Assembly: GCF_014062315.1 (NCBI RefSeq)
Contig: NZ_JACGLT010000004.1
Location: 124,001-188,000 of the forward strand
Length of the DNA: 64,000 nucleotides
Direction: 5' to 3'
Source: Gelidibacter maritimus
Lineage (GTDB): Bacteria; Bacteroidota; Bacteroidia; Flavobacteriales; Flavobacteriaceae
How positions within the stretch are numbered: the first letter of the stretch is position 1; the number at the start of each line of letters is the position of its first letter. A program made the translations under genes and the position numbers. Positions 6,682 to 15,565 of the stretch are shown here, in pieces. A model generated the notes under the pieces. It saw only the letters and a program-made list of their open reading frames with translations. It was not told where the DNA came from and searched no databases.

Positions 6682-7635
6682 TTACAGCATTTTGTCATCC
6701 TCAGAAAAACTAAATCCATTCAAAAGCGACTTGATTTCCATTTTTCGCTTTCCAGGTAACTGCATTTCATTAATAAATAGGTAACCACCTTGAACTCCAA
6801 CTTTTAACTCATTTTTAGTGGTAATTATTGTTCCAGGTGCTTCTGAATGCGAAACCTCCTCTTTGGAAACCGCAAATAATTTGACCGTTAATTTTTCATC
6901 CTTCGTTTTAAGATAACACCAAGCCCCCGGAAATGGATTGAGTCCCCTGATTTTGTTGTAGATGGCATCCAAGTCCTGACTCCAATCAATTTTACAATTG
7001 GCCTTATTGAGCTTATAAGCGGTTTTGGGCTGTTCTACTTTAGGTTGGACTGTGGTCTTTACCGTGTCCGTTTCTATTAATTTCAAGGTGTCAATCACCA
7101 ATTCACTTCCAACCTCCTGAAGGGTATCATGCAAAGTGCCAACGGTTTCATCTTCTTCAATGCTAACTTCCTTTTGTAGTATAATGGCACCAGTGTCAAT
7201 CTTATCATCAATAAAAAAAGTGGTCACTCCTGTTGTCTTTTCGCCGTTGATTACTGCCCAATGGATTGGTGCTGCACCTCTATAATCGGGGAGGAGGGAC
7301 GCATGGAGATTAAAAGTGCCATATTTGGGCATCTTCCATACCACTTCAGGTAGCATCCTAAAAGCCACCACAATTTGTACATTGGCATCTAAGGATTTTA
7401 ATTCTTTTAAAAATGCGGCATCCTTTAAATTGGTTGGCTGTAGCAGGGTTAAGTTTTTAGAAAGCGCATATTGCTTCACATCCGATTGTTGCAGTTTTTG
7501 TCCGCGTCCCGCAGGACGATCAGGGGCGGTGATGACCCCAACAATCTGATAATCGTTTTCAACCAGTAATTTTAAAGTGGCCACCGCAAATTCTGGGGTG
7601 CCCATAAAAACAATTCTTAATTCCTTTTTTTTCAT
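6682..7635 (-). CDS. fmt: Methionyl-tRNA formyltransferase
   Basis: A 317-residue Fmt transferring a formyl group from 10-formyl-THF to initiator Met-tRNA. The N-terminal Rossmann-like domain begins RIVFMGTPEFAVATL. The catalytic region is visible as FNLHASLLPDYRGAAPIHWA (Asn-x-His) and FFIDDKIDTG (catalytic Asp). The C-terminal OB-like domain starts near NKIRGLNPFPGAWC. Length is normal. The start codon overlaps the end of recQ by 4 nt (ATGA), so the two are translationally coupled in the ATPase-recQ-fmt operon. Confidence 0.96.
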   Translation of the reverse strand: MKKKELRIVFMGTPEFAVATLKLLVENDYQIVGVITAPDRPAGRGQKLQQSDVKQYALSKNLTLLQPTNLKDAAFLKELKSLDANVQIVVAFRMLPEVVWKMPKYGTFNLHASLLPDYRGAAPIHWAVINGEKTTGVTTFFIDDKIDTGAIILQKEVSIEEDETVGTLHDTLQEVGSELVIDTLKLIETDTVKTTVQPKVEQPKTAYKLNKANCKIDWSQDLDAIYNKIRGLNPFPGAWCYLKTKDEKLTVKLFAVSKEEVSHSEAPGTIITTKNELKVGVQGGYLFINEMQLPGKRKMEIKSLLNGFSFSEDDKML

Positions 7636-9536
7636 GTGTGTTTTATTTTGTACAAATTGTTAGCCGTAATATCCAAGATGTCATTGGCCAACATCAGTTG
7701 CAGTGTTTCCAAAACCTCTGGTTCAGAATGTTGCATCTGTTCAACTAATGTTCTTGAACTTAAAGGTTGGTTTTCTAAAAGCAAAATGATCTCATTGGAT
7801 ATACTTTTTTTAGACGAGGTTTTACCTTTTGGTTTTTGTAAAATACAGTAGGAACAAATACCGCAAGGGGTGCTGTTCTTCTCCCCAAAATATTCCAACA
7901 GCATCATGCTCTTGCAATGTTTATCATCAGAAATATAGTTAATAACCGCATCTATCTGATTTTCTTTTAAGCGTTGCTGTTGTTTAATAATAGGGGCAAT
8001 TCTATTAATGGTCTTGTCGTCTTCTCGAGGCTGTAGAAAGGTCAATTCAGAATCGGTATTGGAGTGATGGAAATCTACAATGTCATCTTTTTCCAATTGC
8101 TGTAGGATACTCAAAACTTGTTTTTCAGTAACATTTGCCTTGTCCGAAACCAAATTGAGGTTAATTTTCAATTGCTGGTCAAAAATACCGCCATAGGTGC
8201 GCAAAATTGCTTTGATAACGGGTTCAAAAGATCTATGGGTGTTGAGATATCCAAATAACGCCGGACTGCTGATCAGGAATTGGAGTTTGGTTTGGTAATT
8301 GAATTGTTGAGATAAACTGATAACGCTGTTGCGGTCTAAAATCTGAAGGGCATTATACGTGGTGCTCGTCGGAAAGCCGTAGGTTTTACAGAACACATTA
8401 AAGTTAAACTGATGTTGGGTCAAATGACCTTCGCCATAGGAGATCTGGAAGTAATTACAGAGTTTCCGATACACTTTCTTAATAAAATCAACAGAAGGTA
8501 AAGTGCTTAAGAACTGATGTTTCAATTTTAATTCGTCTGAAGCATTTTTTAAGATAACTGCAAAGGCTTTTTCGCCGTTCCGGCCAGCACGTCCTGCTTC
8601 TTGGTAATAACTTTCCAGGCTTTCTGGTAGATTGATATGAATTACGGTTTTGACATCTGCTTTGTCAATACCCATTCCAAAAGCTGTGGTGGCCACCATT
8701 ACCATTTTTTGATTGGAGGTCCATTGCTCTAAATGCGCACTCTTTTCTTTGCTGCTGATGCCACCGTGATAGAACGTGGAAGAAATGCCTTTCGATACTA
8801 AAAACGAATGAATTTCTATGGTTGCACGTCTCGTCCTGACGTAAATTATTGAGGTGCCTGGATATTTTTTTAGAATTTGTTCAATCTTGTAGTGCTTATC
8901 ATTAGTATCCAAAACCATGTAAGCAATATTTGGCCTTTTAAAAGAAGCCTGAAAAACTTTTGGCGCCATAAAATCCAATTCTGTCATGATTTCCTGTACG
9001 ACTTTAGGCTTAGCCGTTGCCGTAAGTGCCACCACGTTGACGGAAGGGTGCAACTGACGTAAGATATCAATATTTTTATAGGCAGGTCTAAAATCATTCC
9101 CCCATTGACTGATGCAATGTGCCTCATCAACCGCAATTAAATTGACAGGCATTTGTTGGATCCGGTCTTGAACTAAGGTCTGCTGTAAGCGTTCTGGAGA
9201 GAGATAAAGGAATTTATAATTCCCATAAATGCAATTGTCCAAGAGGGTATCTAAAGTGTTGTATGGGATGCCACTGGTAATGGCCATCGCTTTTATGCCT
9301 TTGGCTTTAAGTTGATCTACCTGATCTTTCATCAAGGCAATTAAAGGAGAAACGACAATACATATACCGTCTTTTACCAAGGCGGGCACCTGAAAGCATA
9401 TCGATTTTCCACCACCTGTGGGCAGTAGAACAAAAGTATCCTCGTTATTTAGAACTGCAGTGATAATCTCCTCTTGCAGCGGACGAAAAGAAGTGTGCTG
9501 CCAATAACGTTCTAAAATGATTATAGGATGTGACAT
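7632..9536 (-). CDS. recQ: ATP-dependent DNA helicase RecQ
   Basis: A 634-residue RecQ. The core has motif 0 FRPLQEEII, Walker A LLPTGGGKS, motif II VDEAHCISQWGNDFRP with the RecQ aromatic loop, motif III ALTATAKP and motif VI YYQEAGRAGRNG. The RQC zinc site is C-x16-C-x2-C-x2-C (KHCKSMM...PCGICSYC). No HRDC domain follows; the last ~90 residues are a winged-helix-like tail, as in the short RecQ form common in Bacteroidota. It unwinds 3'-5' in recombination repair. It sits 2 nt after the ATPase gene and overlaps fmt. Confidence 0.95.
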   Translation of the reverse strand: MSHPIIILERYWQHTSFRPLQEEIITAVLNNEDTFVLLPTGGGKSICFQVPALVKDGICIVVSPLIALMKDQVDQLKAKGIKAMAITSGIPYNTLDTLLDNCIYGNYKFLYLSPERLQQTLVQDRIQQMPVNLIAVDEAHCISQWGNDFRPAYKNIDILRQLHPSVNVVALTATAKPKVVQEIMTELDFMAPKVFQASFKRPNIAYMVLDTNDKHYKIEQILKKYPGTSIIYVRTRRATIEIHSFLVSKGISSTFYHGGISSKEKSAHLEQWTSNQKMVMVATTAFGMGIDKADVKTVIHINLPESLESYYQEAGRAGRNGEKAFAVILKNASDELKLKHQFLSTLPSVDFIKKVYRKLCNYFQISYGEGHLTQHQFNFNVFCKTYGFPTSTTYNALQILDRNSVISLSQQFNYQTKLQFLISSPALFGYLNTHRSFEPVIKAILRTYGGIFDQQLKINLNLVSDKANVTEKQVLSILQQLEKDDIVDFHHSNTDSELTFLQPREDDKTINRIAPIIKQQQRLKENQIDAVINYISDDKHCKSMMLLEYFGEKNSTPCGICSYCILQKPKGKTSSKKSISNEIILLLENQPLSSRTLVEQMQHSEPEVLETLQLMLANDILDITANNLYKIKHT

Positions 9537-9538
9537 CG

Positions 9539-10078
9539 CTATAAATTTAAGGAATCTAATATAAAGTCTGCGCGATTTTTTACCGTGTCAAAAGGAATAT
9601 GAACCAGATCATATCCAAACATTTTATAAGTGTTGAGAAGCTGCTCATGAATTTGCTCTGCCTGTTCGAAGGTTTCATAACGGACATTGTCACTTTGGAA
9701 AATGGCTTCCCATGGGGTTACAATGAAAACAGTATCGTAGGGGCTATTTCGGCATACTTTTACAAAGCTCTCTGGGTAGTCACTGCCATAAAAATCCATA
9801 TAGGCCAATACATCAGGCAGACCTCGGTCAAGAAATACAGAGGTGTTTTTATAGGTGTCAGCTTCCGTATATTGTTTTGCACGGCCTTCTAACAATAATT
9901 TGCTAAAGAGTAGGGGCTGTGACAAAAAAAGTTGTTCTATGCCGTTTTCTCGCGCTTCAAGGGTTACTTGTCTTGAGATTTCATCAAAGCAAATGTGTCT
10001 TCTTCGTTTTAATTCTTCTATTATTGATGATTTCCCAGTGCCTGGTCCTCCAGTAATAACAATTTTCTTTGTGCTCAA
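9539..10078 (-). CDS. AAA-type P-loop ATPase (AAA_28/NadR-like)
   Basis: A 179-residue P-loop protein with Walker A VITGGPGTGKSS at residues about 7-18, FDEISRQVT, FLDRGLPDVLAY as the kinase-like second motif, and RYETFEQAEQIH towards the end. This arrangement matches the AAA_28 family (kin to the NadR ribosylnicotinamide kinase domain and Ttd14). The substrate is unknown; it may phosphorylate a small molecule. It is the first gene of the operon with recQ and fmt. Confidence 0.87.
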   Translation of the reverse strand: MSTKKIVITGGPGTGKSSIIEELKRRRHICFDEISRQVTLEARENGIEQLFLSQPLLFSKLLLEGRAKQYTEADTYKNTSVFLDRGLPDVLAYMDFYGSDYPESFVKVCRNSPYDTVFIVTPWEAIFQSDNVRYETFEQAEQIHEQLLNTYKMFGYDLVHIPFDTVKNRADFILDSLNL

Positions 10079-10143
10079 TTTGGCAGGATTTTGGATGCAA
10101 AAATCGTAATTTTAATAGAAACTAAAAAATGTAAAGTAAAATG

Positions 10144-10151
10144 TATCTTTG
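10144..10151 (+). promoter_or_regulatory. -7 element of the DUF493 gene
   Basis: TATCTTTG matches TAnnTTTG exactly and lies 19 nt before the start codon at 10171. No clear TTTG is visible at -33. Confidence 0.5.
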
Positions 10152-10170
10152 CAGTTGAATAAGAAAGATT

Positions 10171-10464
10171 ATGAGCACAGACAAAAATAAAGACGAGTTT
10201 TACGATAAATTACGATCGCAACTTTATGCAACAGCGAGTTGGCCATCAGAATATCTCTATAAGTTTATCGTTGTATCAGAGGGGGATAAAGTGCAACAAA
10301 TAGCATCTGTTTTTGATAATATGGGGGCGGTGATAAAAACCAAAGCCTCAAAAAACGGAAAATATACCAGCGTGTCCATTAATCTGCAGATGGCAACACC
10401 CGAAAGTGTTATAGAAAAATACAAGGAAGTGGCAGATAATGTGGAAGGAGTGATTTCGTTGTAG
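10171..10464 (+). CDS. DUF493 (YbeD-like) family protein
   Basis: A 97-residue ferredoxin-like (ACT-type) small protein of the DUF493/YbeD family. Strands and helices fit well: YLYKFIVVSEGDKVQQIASV, then KASKNGKYTSVSINLQMATP and a C-terminal helix ending in VEGVISL. The YbeD fold resembles regulatory ACT domains, but the ligand and partner in Bacteroidota are unknown. It is transcribed away from the ATPase-recQ operon from a short intergenic region. Confidence 0.88.
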   Translation: MSTDKNKDEFYDKLRSQLYATASWPSEYLYKFIVVSEGDKVQQIASVFDNMGAVIKTKASKNGKYTSVSINLQMATPESVIEKYKEVADNVEGVISL

Positions 10465-10473
10465 AGTTTAGTG

Positions 10474-10575
10474 GGGTAGTGAGTAGTGGGTAGTGGGTAG
10501 TGGGTAGTGGGTAGTTGGTAGTTGGTAGTGGGTAGTGGGTAGTTGGTAGTGGGTAGTTGGTAGTTGGTAGTGGGT
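10474..10575. repeat. Heptanucleotide tandem repeat (GTAGTGG/GTAGTTG)
   Basis: About 14 consecutive 7-nt units alternate between GTAGTGG and GTAGTTG just after the DUF493 stop. The 7-nt period leaves a long frame open on the other strand that would encode a PTTNYPL-type repeat; this is an artefact of the periodicity. Confidence 0.93.
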
Positions 10576-10612
10576 TTTGAGTTCACTGCTATATTTGATT
10601 AACAATTAACGA

Positions 10613-10644
10613 CCCGCCCGAACGTGCCATCTCGGTACGGGCGG
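10613..10644. repeat. GC-rich palindromic element (CCCGCCCG family)
   Basis: A 32-nt intergenic copy: CCCGCCCG, inner AACGTGCC-ATCT-CGGTA, right arm CGGGCGG. Unlike the others it is not inside a tRNA-like sequence; the flanks are AT-rich intergenic DNA. Confidence 0.85.
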
Positions 10645-10695
10645 ATTGAAGAATGTCGATTCTTGAATATCGGTCAACACTAATCAGTGAAGTTC

Positions 10696-10752
10696 AACCA
10701 ACTGAGACTGCAACTGAGGACTGTCTACTGAGGACTGCCAACTATAGACTGA
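10696..10752. repeat. Degenerate 14-nt tandem repeat
   Basis: Four imperfect units of the type CAACTGAGGACTG in a row, with period about 13-14 (twice seven). They continue the repeat-rich character of 10465-10871, where no gene is seen. Confidence 0.75.
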
Positions 10753-10871
10753 TTTGCGTCTTTTTGCGAAACTTTTATAGGACAATTAAACTTTCTTTGT
10801 TTTTTTTCGTATTTTGCACACGTGCACAAAAACACTCCGATGCATAACATTTAAAACTACACTTTAATATT

Positions 10872-11519
10872 TTGATAGACAATTTAGAATACAATACTGA
10901 GCGTGAACATTTGATCATTCCTGAATATGGAAGACATTTACAAAAGATGATCAATTACGCCAAAGCGCGTGAGACAAAAGAAGAACGCAATAAAGTTTCG
11001 AAAGCCATTATTTCGGTCATGGGTAACTTGCAACCGCACTTAAGAGATGTGCCTGATTTTCAGCATAAGCTATGGGATCAGTTATTTATTATGGCAGATT
11101 TCGATTTGGATGTGGATTCGCCATATCCGAAACCTATAAAGGAAGATTTACAGGCCCATCCCGAACCTTTAAAATACCCGCAAAATTTTCCGAAATACCG
11201 TTTTTACGGCAACAATATCAAAACGATGATTGATGTGGCCAATACATGGGAAGACGGCGAGTTAAAAGAGGCGTTGATCTATACCATTGCCAACCACATG
11301 AAAAAATGTTTCCTGAATTGGAACAAGGATACCGTAGAAGACGAAGTGATTTTCAGTCACTTGTATGAATTGTCAGGAGGGAAGATCAATTTGAAAAAAA
11401 CCGATGAAGATCTGTCTGACGTCAGCACGTTGATGCGAAACAAAAAGAAATATTCTTCAAGTTCTAAAAAATCACATTCCAAAAAGGGCGGTTCCAGCCG
11501 CAATAGAAAACGCTATTAA
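10872..11519 (+). CDS. DUF4290 domain protein
   Basis: A 215-residue protein with the DUF4290 signature LEYNTEREHLIIPEYGRHLQ at the N-terminus, followed by PHLRDVPDFQHKLWDQLF and the helix-rich middle. The last ~30 residues are Lys/Ser/Arg-rich (KKSHSKKGGSSRNRKRY). DUF4290 is restricted to Bacteroidota and lies directly upstream of murA in many genomes, as here (6-nt gap), so a cell-envelope link is plausible but unproven. The start is TTG at 10872, which gives the usual family N-terminus; no ATG is available close by in frame. Confidence 0.9.
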   Translation: MIDNLEYNTEREHLIIPEYGRHLQKMINYAKARETKEERNKVSKAIISVMGNLQPHLRDVPDFQHKLWDQLFIMADFDLDVDSPYPKPIKEDLQAHPEPLKYPQNFPKYRFYGNNIKTMIDVANTWEDGELKEALIYTIANHMKKCFLNWNKDTVEDEVIFSHLYELSGGKINLKKTDEDLSDVSTLMRNKKKYSSSSKKSHSKKGGSSRNRKRY

Positions 11520-11525
11520 CTATAC

Positions 11526-12836
11526 ATGACAACATTTATAATTGAAGGAGGTCATCAATTAAAGGGAAGCATACAGCCTCAAGGTGCAAAAAATGAGGCA
11601 CTACAGATTTTATGTGCTGTTTTACTCACCCCGGAAATTGTTACCATCCATAATATACCGGACATCATAGATGTCAATAAACTCATTTCACTTTTACAAA
11701 ATTTAGGTGTTAAAATCAATAAAATTGGTTCTGGCTCCTATACCTTTCAAGCGGATGACATCAACTTAAAATACCTTGAATCTCCTGAATTTAAAGAAGA
11801 TGGTAAGGGACTTCGAGGCTCTATAATGATTGTAGGTCCACTATTGGCGCGTTTTGGAAAAGGTTATATTCCAAAACCTGGCGGTGATAAAATCGGGCGT
11901 CGACGACTGGATACTCATTTTGAAGGTTTTATCAATCTGGGTGCTAAATTCCGTTACAACCGTGAGGACCATTTTTATGGTGTGGAAGCAGACCGTTTAA
12001 AAGGGACGTATATGCTTTTGGATGAGGCTTCCGTAACCGGAACGGCCAATATTGTGATGGCTGCTGTGTTGGCCGAAGGAACAACCACCATTTACAATGC
12101 GGCTTGTGAGCCTTATTTGCAACAACTTTGTAAAATGCTGAACCGAATGGGCGCTAACATCAGTGGTGTTGGTTCCAATATGCTGATTATTGAGGGCGTA
12201 GATGCTTTAAAGGGAACAGAGCATAAGATGCTCCCGGACATGATTGAGATTGGTAGCTGGATTGGCTTGGCGGCCATGACCAAAAGTGAACTGACCATTA
12301 AAAATGTCAGTTGGGATGATTTGGGACAGATACCTAATGTCTTCAGGAAACTTGGGATTACCGTTGAAAGATCGGGTGACGATATTCATATTCCAGCACA
12401 TAAAGATGGCTACGAAATTCAAAACTATATCGATGGTTCCATTCTGACGGTATCTGATGCGCCATGGCCTGGATTTACTCCAGATTTGTTGAGCATTGTG
12501 TTAGTGGTTGCCACGCAGGCAAGAGGTGCTGTTTTAGTGCATCAAAAAATGTTTGAAAGCCGATTGTTCTTTGTGGATAAATTGATTGATATGGGCGCAA
12601 AAATCATTCTTTGCGATCCGCATCGCGCTACCGTTATAGGACATGATTTCAAATCGACCTTAAAAGGAACCACAATGACCTCTCCAGACATTAGAGCGGG
12701 GGTTTCGCTCCTGATTGCCGCCTTATCGGCAAAAGGAACATCCACCATTCATAATATTGAACAAATTGATCGTGGGTATGAGCGCATTGATGAGCGATTA
12801 CGAGCTATCGGTGCAAAAATTAAAAGAGTGAGCTGA
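11526..12836 (+). CDS. murA: UDP-N-acetylglucosamine 1-carboxyvinyltransferase MurA
   Basis: A 436-residue EPSP-synthase-fold enzyme catalysing the first committed step of peptidoglycan synthesis (enolpyruvyl transfer from PEP to UDP-GlcNAc). The start IEGGHQLKGSIQPQGAKNEA contains the catalytic Lys-Asn pair. The loop that carries Cys115 in E. coli reads PKPGGDKIGRRRLDTH here, so the cysteine is replaced by Asp121 (codon GAT, 11886-11888). The same Cys-to-Asp change is known in mycobacterial and chlamydial MurA, where it prevents fosfomycin alkylation. Length and the remaining motifs are normal. It lies 6 nt after the DUF4290 gene and is followed by a strong terminator. Confidence 0.96.
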   Translation: MTTFIIEGGHQLKGSIQPQGAKNEALQILCAVLLTPEIVTIHNIPDIIDVNKLISLLQNLGVKINKIGSGSYTFQADDINLKYLESPEFKEDGKGLRGSIMIVGPLLARFGKGYIPKPGGDKIGRRRLDTHFEGFINLGAKFRYNREDHFYGVEADRLKGTYMLLDEASVTGTANIVMAAVLAEGTTTIYNAACEPYLQQLCKMLNRMGANISGVGSNMLIIEGVDALKGTEHKMLPDMIEIGSWIGLAAMTKSELTIKNVSWDDLGQIPNVFRKLGITVERSGDDIHIPAHKDGYEIQNYIDGSILTVSDAPWPGFTPDLLSIVLVVATQARGAVLVHQKMFESRLFFVDKLIDMGAKIILCDPHRATVIGHDFKSTLKGTTMTSPDIRAGVSLLIAALSAKGTSTIHNIEQIDRGYERIDERLRAIGAKIKRVS

Positions 12837-12865
12837 TTACCTCAGACTATAAAATTATTAATATG

Positions 12866-12897
12866 AAATGCCTCAGTTTTTTTGAGGCATTTTTTTA
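12866..12897 (+). terminator. Terminator of the DUF4290-murA operon
   Basis: Stem AAATGCCTCA (12866-12875) / TGAGGCATTT (12883-12892) with a T-rich loop and a following T-run. It lies about 30 nt past the murA stop. Confidence 0.9.
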
Positions 12898-13059
12898 TGC
12901 AATAATTTATTTCAGCTCATTTAACTGCCGATTGATCATTAAATGCGTTTTTTCAGTGAGTTTGTGAGACCCGGTAGGAGATGTCTTCCACCAATAATTC
13001 CATTCCATTTAATGAAATTAAAATAAAAAGGTGTTCGCAATTTTTTTAAACAATAGTTC

Positions 13060-14364
13060 TTAATCTAAAGCACGCTTATAGACTTCCAAACAGCGCAGTC
13101 TGGCCTCTTTATGATCCACCATTTTTTCGGGATAGGATGTTTCTTGGAATTCAGGGACCCATTTGTTGATGTATTTCAAGTCCTTATCAAATTTTTCAAT
13201 TTGGGTGGTCGGATTAAAAATGCGAAAATAAGGAGCGGCATCTACACCACTTCCTGCAACCCATTGCCAATTCCCAACATTGCTTGACATCTCGTAGTCG
13301 TGCAATTTCTCAGCGAAGTAGGCTTCGCCCCAACGCCAGTCAATTAATAAATGTTTACATAGAAAACTGCCGACCAACATCCGCACCCGGTTGTGCATAA
13401 AACCCGTTTCGTTCAATTGACGCATCCCCGCATCAACCAGTGGATATCCGGTTTTGCCTTCGCACCACCGCTTAAATTCTTCTTCATTATTACGCCATTC
13501 AATGCGGTCGTATTTTGGTTTGAAACTTTCGTTGACCGTGTGTGGAAAGTGCCATAGAATTTGCATAAAGAATTCACGCCAGATGAGCTCCTGCCAAAAT
13601 ACTTCATTTTTTTCAGCAATGGCTTTTTTCATTATTTTCCGGATGCTGACCGTGCCAAAACGCAAATGAGGACCTAATCGGGACGTGCTATCCTTGGCGG
13701 GGAAATTTCGGGTTTGTTCGTAGTCCTGAATTAATGTTGGCGTTACGTCATAATCGGCAATTTTTTGAGAGGCGTTCTTAAACCCAATGTCTGATAAGCT
13801 TACATTTGGAAGGTTCGTGTTTTTAATGAGATTAGAACGGTGGGAGTTGGTGTAATAGATCTTTAAGTCAATAGTTTTAAAATGGTCCTTCCAGAGCTTC
13901 ATATAAGGTGTGAACACCATATACGGCTTACCATCCTTTTTAACCACTTCATCTTTTTCGAAAATAACTTGATCTTTAAAAGTGCGTAAGTTGATGTTCT
14001 TTGAGGACAGAAATTTCTTTATTTCCGAATCGCGCTTTTGGGCATAAGGTTCGTAATCGTGATTGGTATAAACTTCGGCAATGTCAAAGTCCTTAATCAG
14101 CTGTTTGAACACCTCCAGGGGTTTTCCGTAGTATATGGCCAGACTGCTACCGTCCTCGTTTTTTAAGTTGGTCCGCATTTTTTGAAGCGAATCAAAAATA
14201 AAATTTACCCGAGCATCCGTTTTAGGCAGATCGTCCAGGATTTCCGGGTCAAATATAAAAATGGGTAAGACAGGGTGCTCGGATGTTAAAGCCTCATAGA
14301 AACCGATATTGTCATCCAATCTTAAATCGCGACGGAACCAGAAGATATTGATAGGGTTTTTCAT
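13060..14364 (-). CDS. phrB: Deoxyribodipyrimidine photolyase (cryptochrome/photolyase family)
   Basis: A 434-residue photolyase. The N-terminal alpha/beta antenna domain starts INIFWFRRDLRLDDNIGFYE. The FAD-binding helical domain holds SRLGPHLRFGTVSIRK, FWQELIWREFFMQI, TGYPLVDAGMRQL, HNRVRMLVGSFL and the Trp-rich DYEMSSNVGNWQWVAGSGVD, all class I CPD photolyase signatures. It repairs cyclobutane pyrimidine dimers using blue light. Downstream are an SRPBCC protein, TspO and GTP cyclohydrolase I, all on the same strand, a grouping typical of light-stress clusters. CPD specificity is inference from similarity; a cryptochrome-like role cannot be excluded. Confidence 0.93.
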   Translation of the reverse strand: MKNPINIFWFRRDLRLDDNIGFYEALTSEHPVLPIFIFDPEILDDLPKTDARVNFIFDSLQKMRTNLKNEDGSSLAIYYGKPLEVFKQLIKDFDIAEVYTNHDYEPYAQKRDSEIKKFLSSKNINLRTFKDQVIFEKDEVVKKDGKPYMVFTPYMKLWKDHFKTIDLKIYYTNSHRSNLIKNTNLPNVSLSDIGFKNASQKIADYDVTPTLIQDYEQTRNFPAKDSTSRLGPHLRFGTVSIRKIMKKAIAEKNEVFWQELIWREFFMQILWHFPHTVNESFKPKYDRIEWRNNEEEFKRWCEGKTGYPLVDAGMRQLNETGFMHNRVRMLVGSFLCKHLLIDWRWGEAYFAEKLHDYEMSSNVGNWQWVAGSGVDAAPYFRIFNPTTQIEKFDKDLKYINKWVPEFQETSYPEKMVDHKEARLRCLEVYKRALD

Positions 14365-14458
14365 TTGTTTTATTTTTTATGATCAGAGTTCAGGCGATGC
14401 TCTACTTCATCATTCGTTATTCAAAATTCGATGTTTGATGTTCAGGCAATTTCAACTT

Positions 14459-14502
14459 CCCGCCTTCGCTATCGCTTCGGACGGGCAGGCGGACGGGCAG
14501 GG
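14459..14502. repeat. GC-rich intergenic palindromic cluster
   Basis: A very GC-rich 44-nt block, CCCGCCTTCG...CTTCGGACGGGCAGG followed by a second CGGACGGGCAGGG. Its ends resemble the CCCGCC/GGGCGGG theme of the palindromic elements, but the centre differs, so it may be a diverged relative. Confidence 0.55.
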
Positions 14503-14525
14503 CCGCCTCCACATTGCTATGTAAC

Positions 14526-14993
14526 TTACCGGTTATACACCCCAAAGAGTGTTTCCAATTTTTTTCTTCTATAATTAAATATCTCCTCCAACTTTGGTTT
14601 GACAATAATGGGGTGCGCCATCTGTCCCAAGAGACCAAATGGTAATTTGTAATCGATGATATCTTCCATTTGAACCCCACCATCAATCTCTTTAATAAAA
14701 TGTTTATGATGCCACAAAGCATAAGGACCAAAGCGCTGCTCATCGACGAAGTATTCGTTTTTTACACTATGGGTGATCTCCGTAACCCATTTGGTTTTAA
14801 TCCCCAAAACTGGGGTCACAATATATTGGATGATTTGTCCAGCAAACATAGGTCGATCCGCCCCGGAAAGAATATGGAATCCCATATAGTCTGGGGTAAT
14901 AGTTTTTAAATTTCTTGGATCGGAAAGGAAGTCCCATGCCGTGTCAACGCTAATGGGTAAATTCTGTATTTGGTGCAGCGTGTATATCTTCAT
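14526..14993 (-). CDS. SRPBCC family protein (photolyase-associated)
   Basis: A 155-residue SRPBCC/START-like protein. Hallmarks are the N-terminal LPISVDTAWDFLSDPRNLKT, the GADRPMFAGQIIQY strand, QRFGPYALWHHKHFIKE, and the closing helix FNYRRKKLETLFG. Members are often annotated as cell division inhibitor or ligand-binding SRPBCC and are repeatedly found next to photolyase genes. The ligand is unknown. It lies between photolyase and tspO on the same strand. A TGTTTAA half-site at 15019 lies 26 nt upstream of the start codon (see findings). Confidence 0.85.
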   Translation of the reverse strand: MKIYTLHQIQNLPISVDTAWDFLSDPRNLKTITPDYMGFHILSGADRPMFAGQIIQYIVTPVLGIKTKWVTEITHSVKNEYFVDEQRFGPYALWHHKHFIKEIDGGVQMEDIIDYKLPFGLLGQMAHPIIVKPKLEEIFNYRRKKLETLFGVYNR

Positions 14994-15103
14994 GGTAATG
15001 CCCGAGATAGTGGGTGTCTGTTTAATTAATCCTTTGATCTGTTATGTGCATTTCCTTAATCCCACACCCAAAATAAGGCGTTTTCCTTAAAGAACTTTTC
15101 GAT

Positions 15104-15565
15104 TTAATTAAATATTAAAATGTACAAATTCAGTGAGGTGGCAATCCAAATCCATATAAAATACGGAAAAATTAATAATGAATAGGCTTTTAGCAACCTG
15201 AAATAAGTAACTAAAAATACGGTAATAATAAAGGTTAAGGCGATAAGCGTAATCAATCCAATGGCAATTAAATGCTGGTTGAAAAAGATGAAATTCCAAG
15301 CAATGTTCAAAGCCAATTGAATGATGAATAAGGTGATAACTTTATTGGTGGGCTGTTTACGATAAAGTAACGTCATGTAAAAAGAAAAGCAGAGCATTAC
15401 GCCTGTCCAAGCTGCTCCAAATACCCAATTTGGTGGCGTCCATGGTGCTTGGTTCAGTGAAGTGTACCATGCGCTTGTTGGACCATTTCCCATAAGTAAG
15501 ATGCCAAGTCCTAAGGCACCAAAGTTTAGGAATAGAAATACGAGCAGTGGTTTTATAAATTTCAT
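15104..15565 (-). CDS. tspO: TspO/MBR family protein
   Basis: A 153-residue, five-helix membrane protein of the TspO/peripheral benzodiazepine receptor family. The family motif WYTSLNQAPWTPPNWVFGAAW (read as two parts around residues 32-52) is clear, and helices at 5-25, 50-70, 78-95, 100-120 and 130-150 fit the fold. Bacterial TspO binds porphyrins and haem breakdown products and is linked to light or oxygen responses. Its position beside photolyase supports such a role. Confidence 0.92.
   Translation of the reverse strand: MKFIKPLLVFLFLNFGALGLGILLMGNGPTSAWYTSLNQAPWTPPNWVFGAAWTGVMLCFSFYMTLLYRKQPTNKVITLFIIQLALNIAWNFIFFNQHLIAIGLITLIALTFIITVFLVTYFRLLKAYSLLIFPYFIWIWIATSLNLYILIFN

Noticed and set aside
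10257-10586. Minus-strand 109-codon frame encoding PTTNYPL-type repeats
   Set aside because: Created by the period-7 DNA repeat and antisense to the DUF493 gene; no independent support.
10653-10847. Plus-strand 64-codon frame
   Set aside because: Runs through the 14-nt repeats between genes and shows no domain or promoter.
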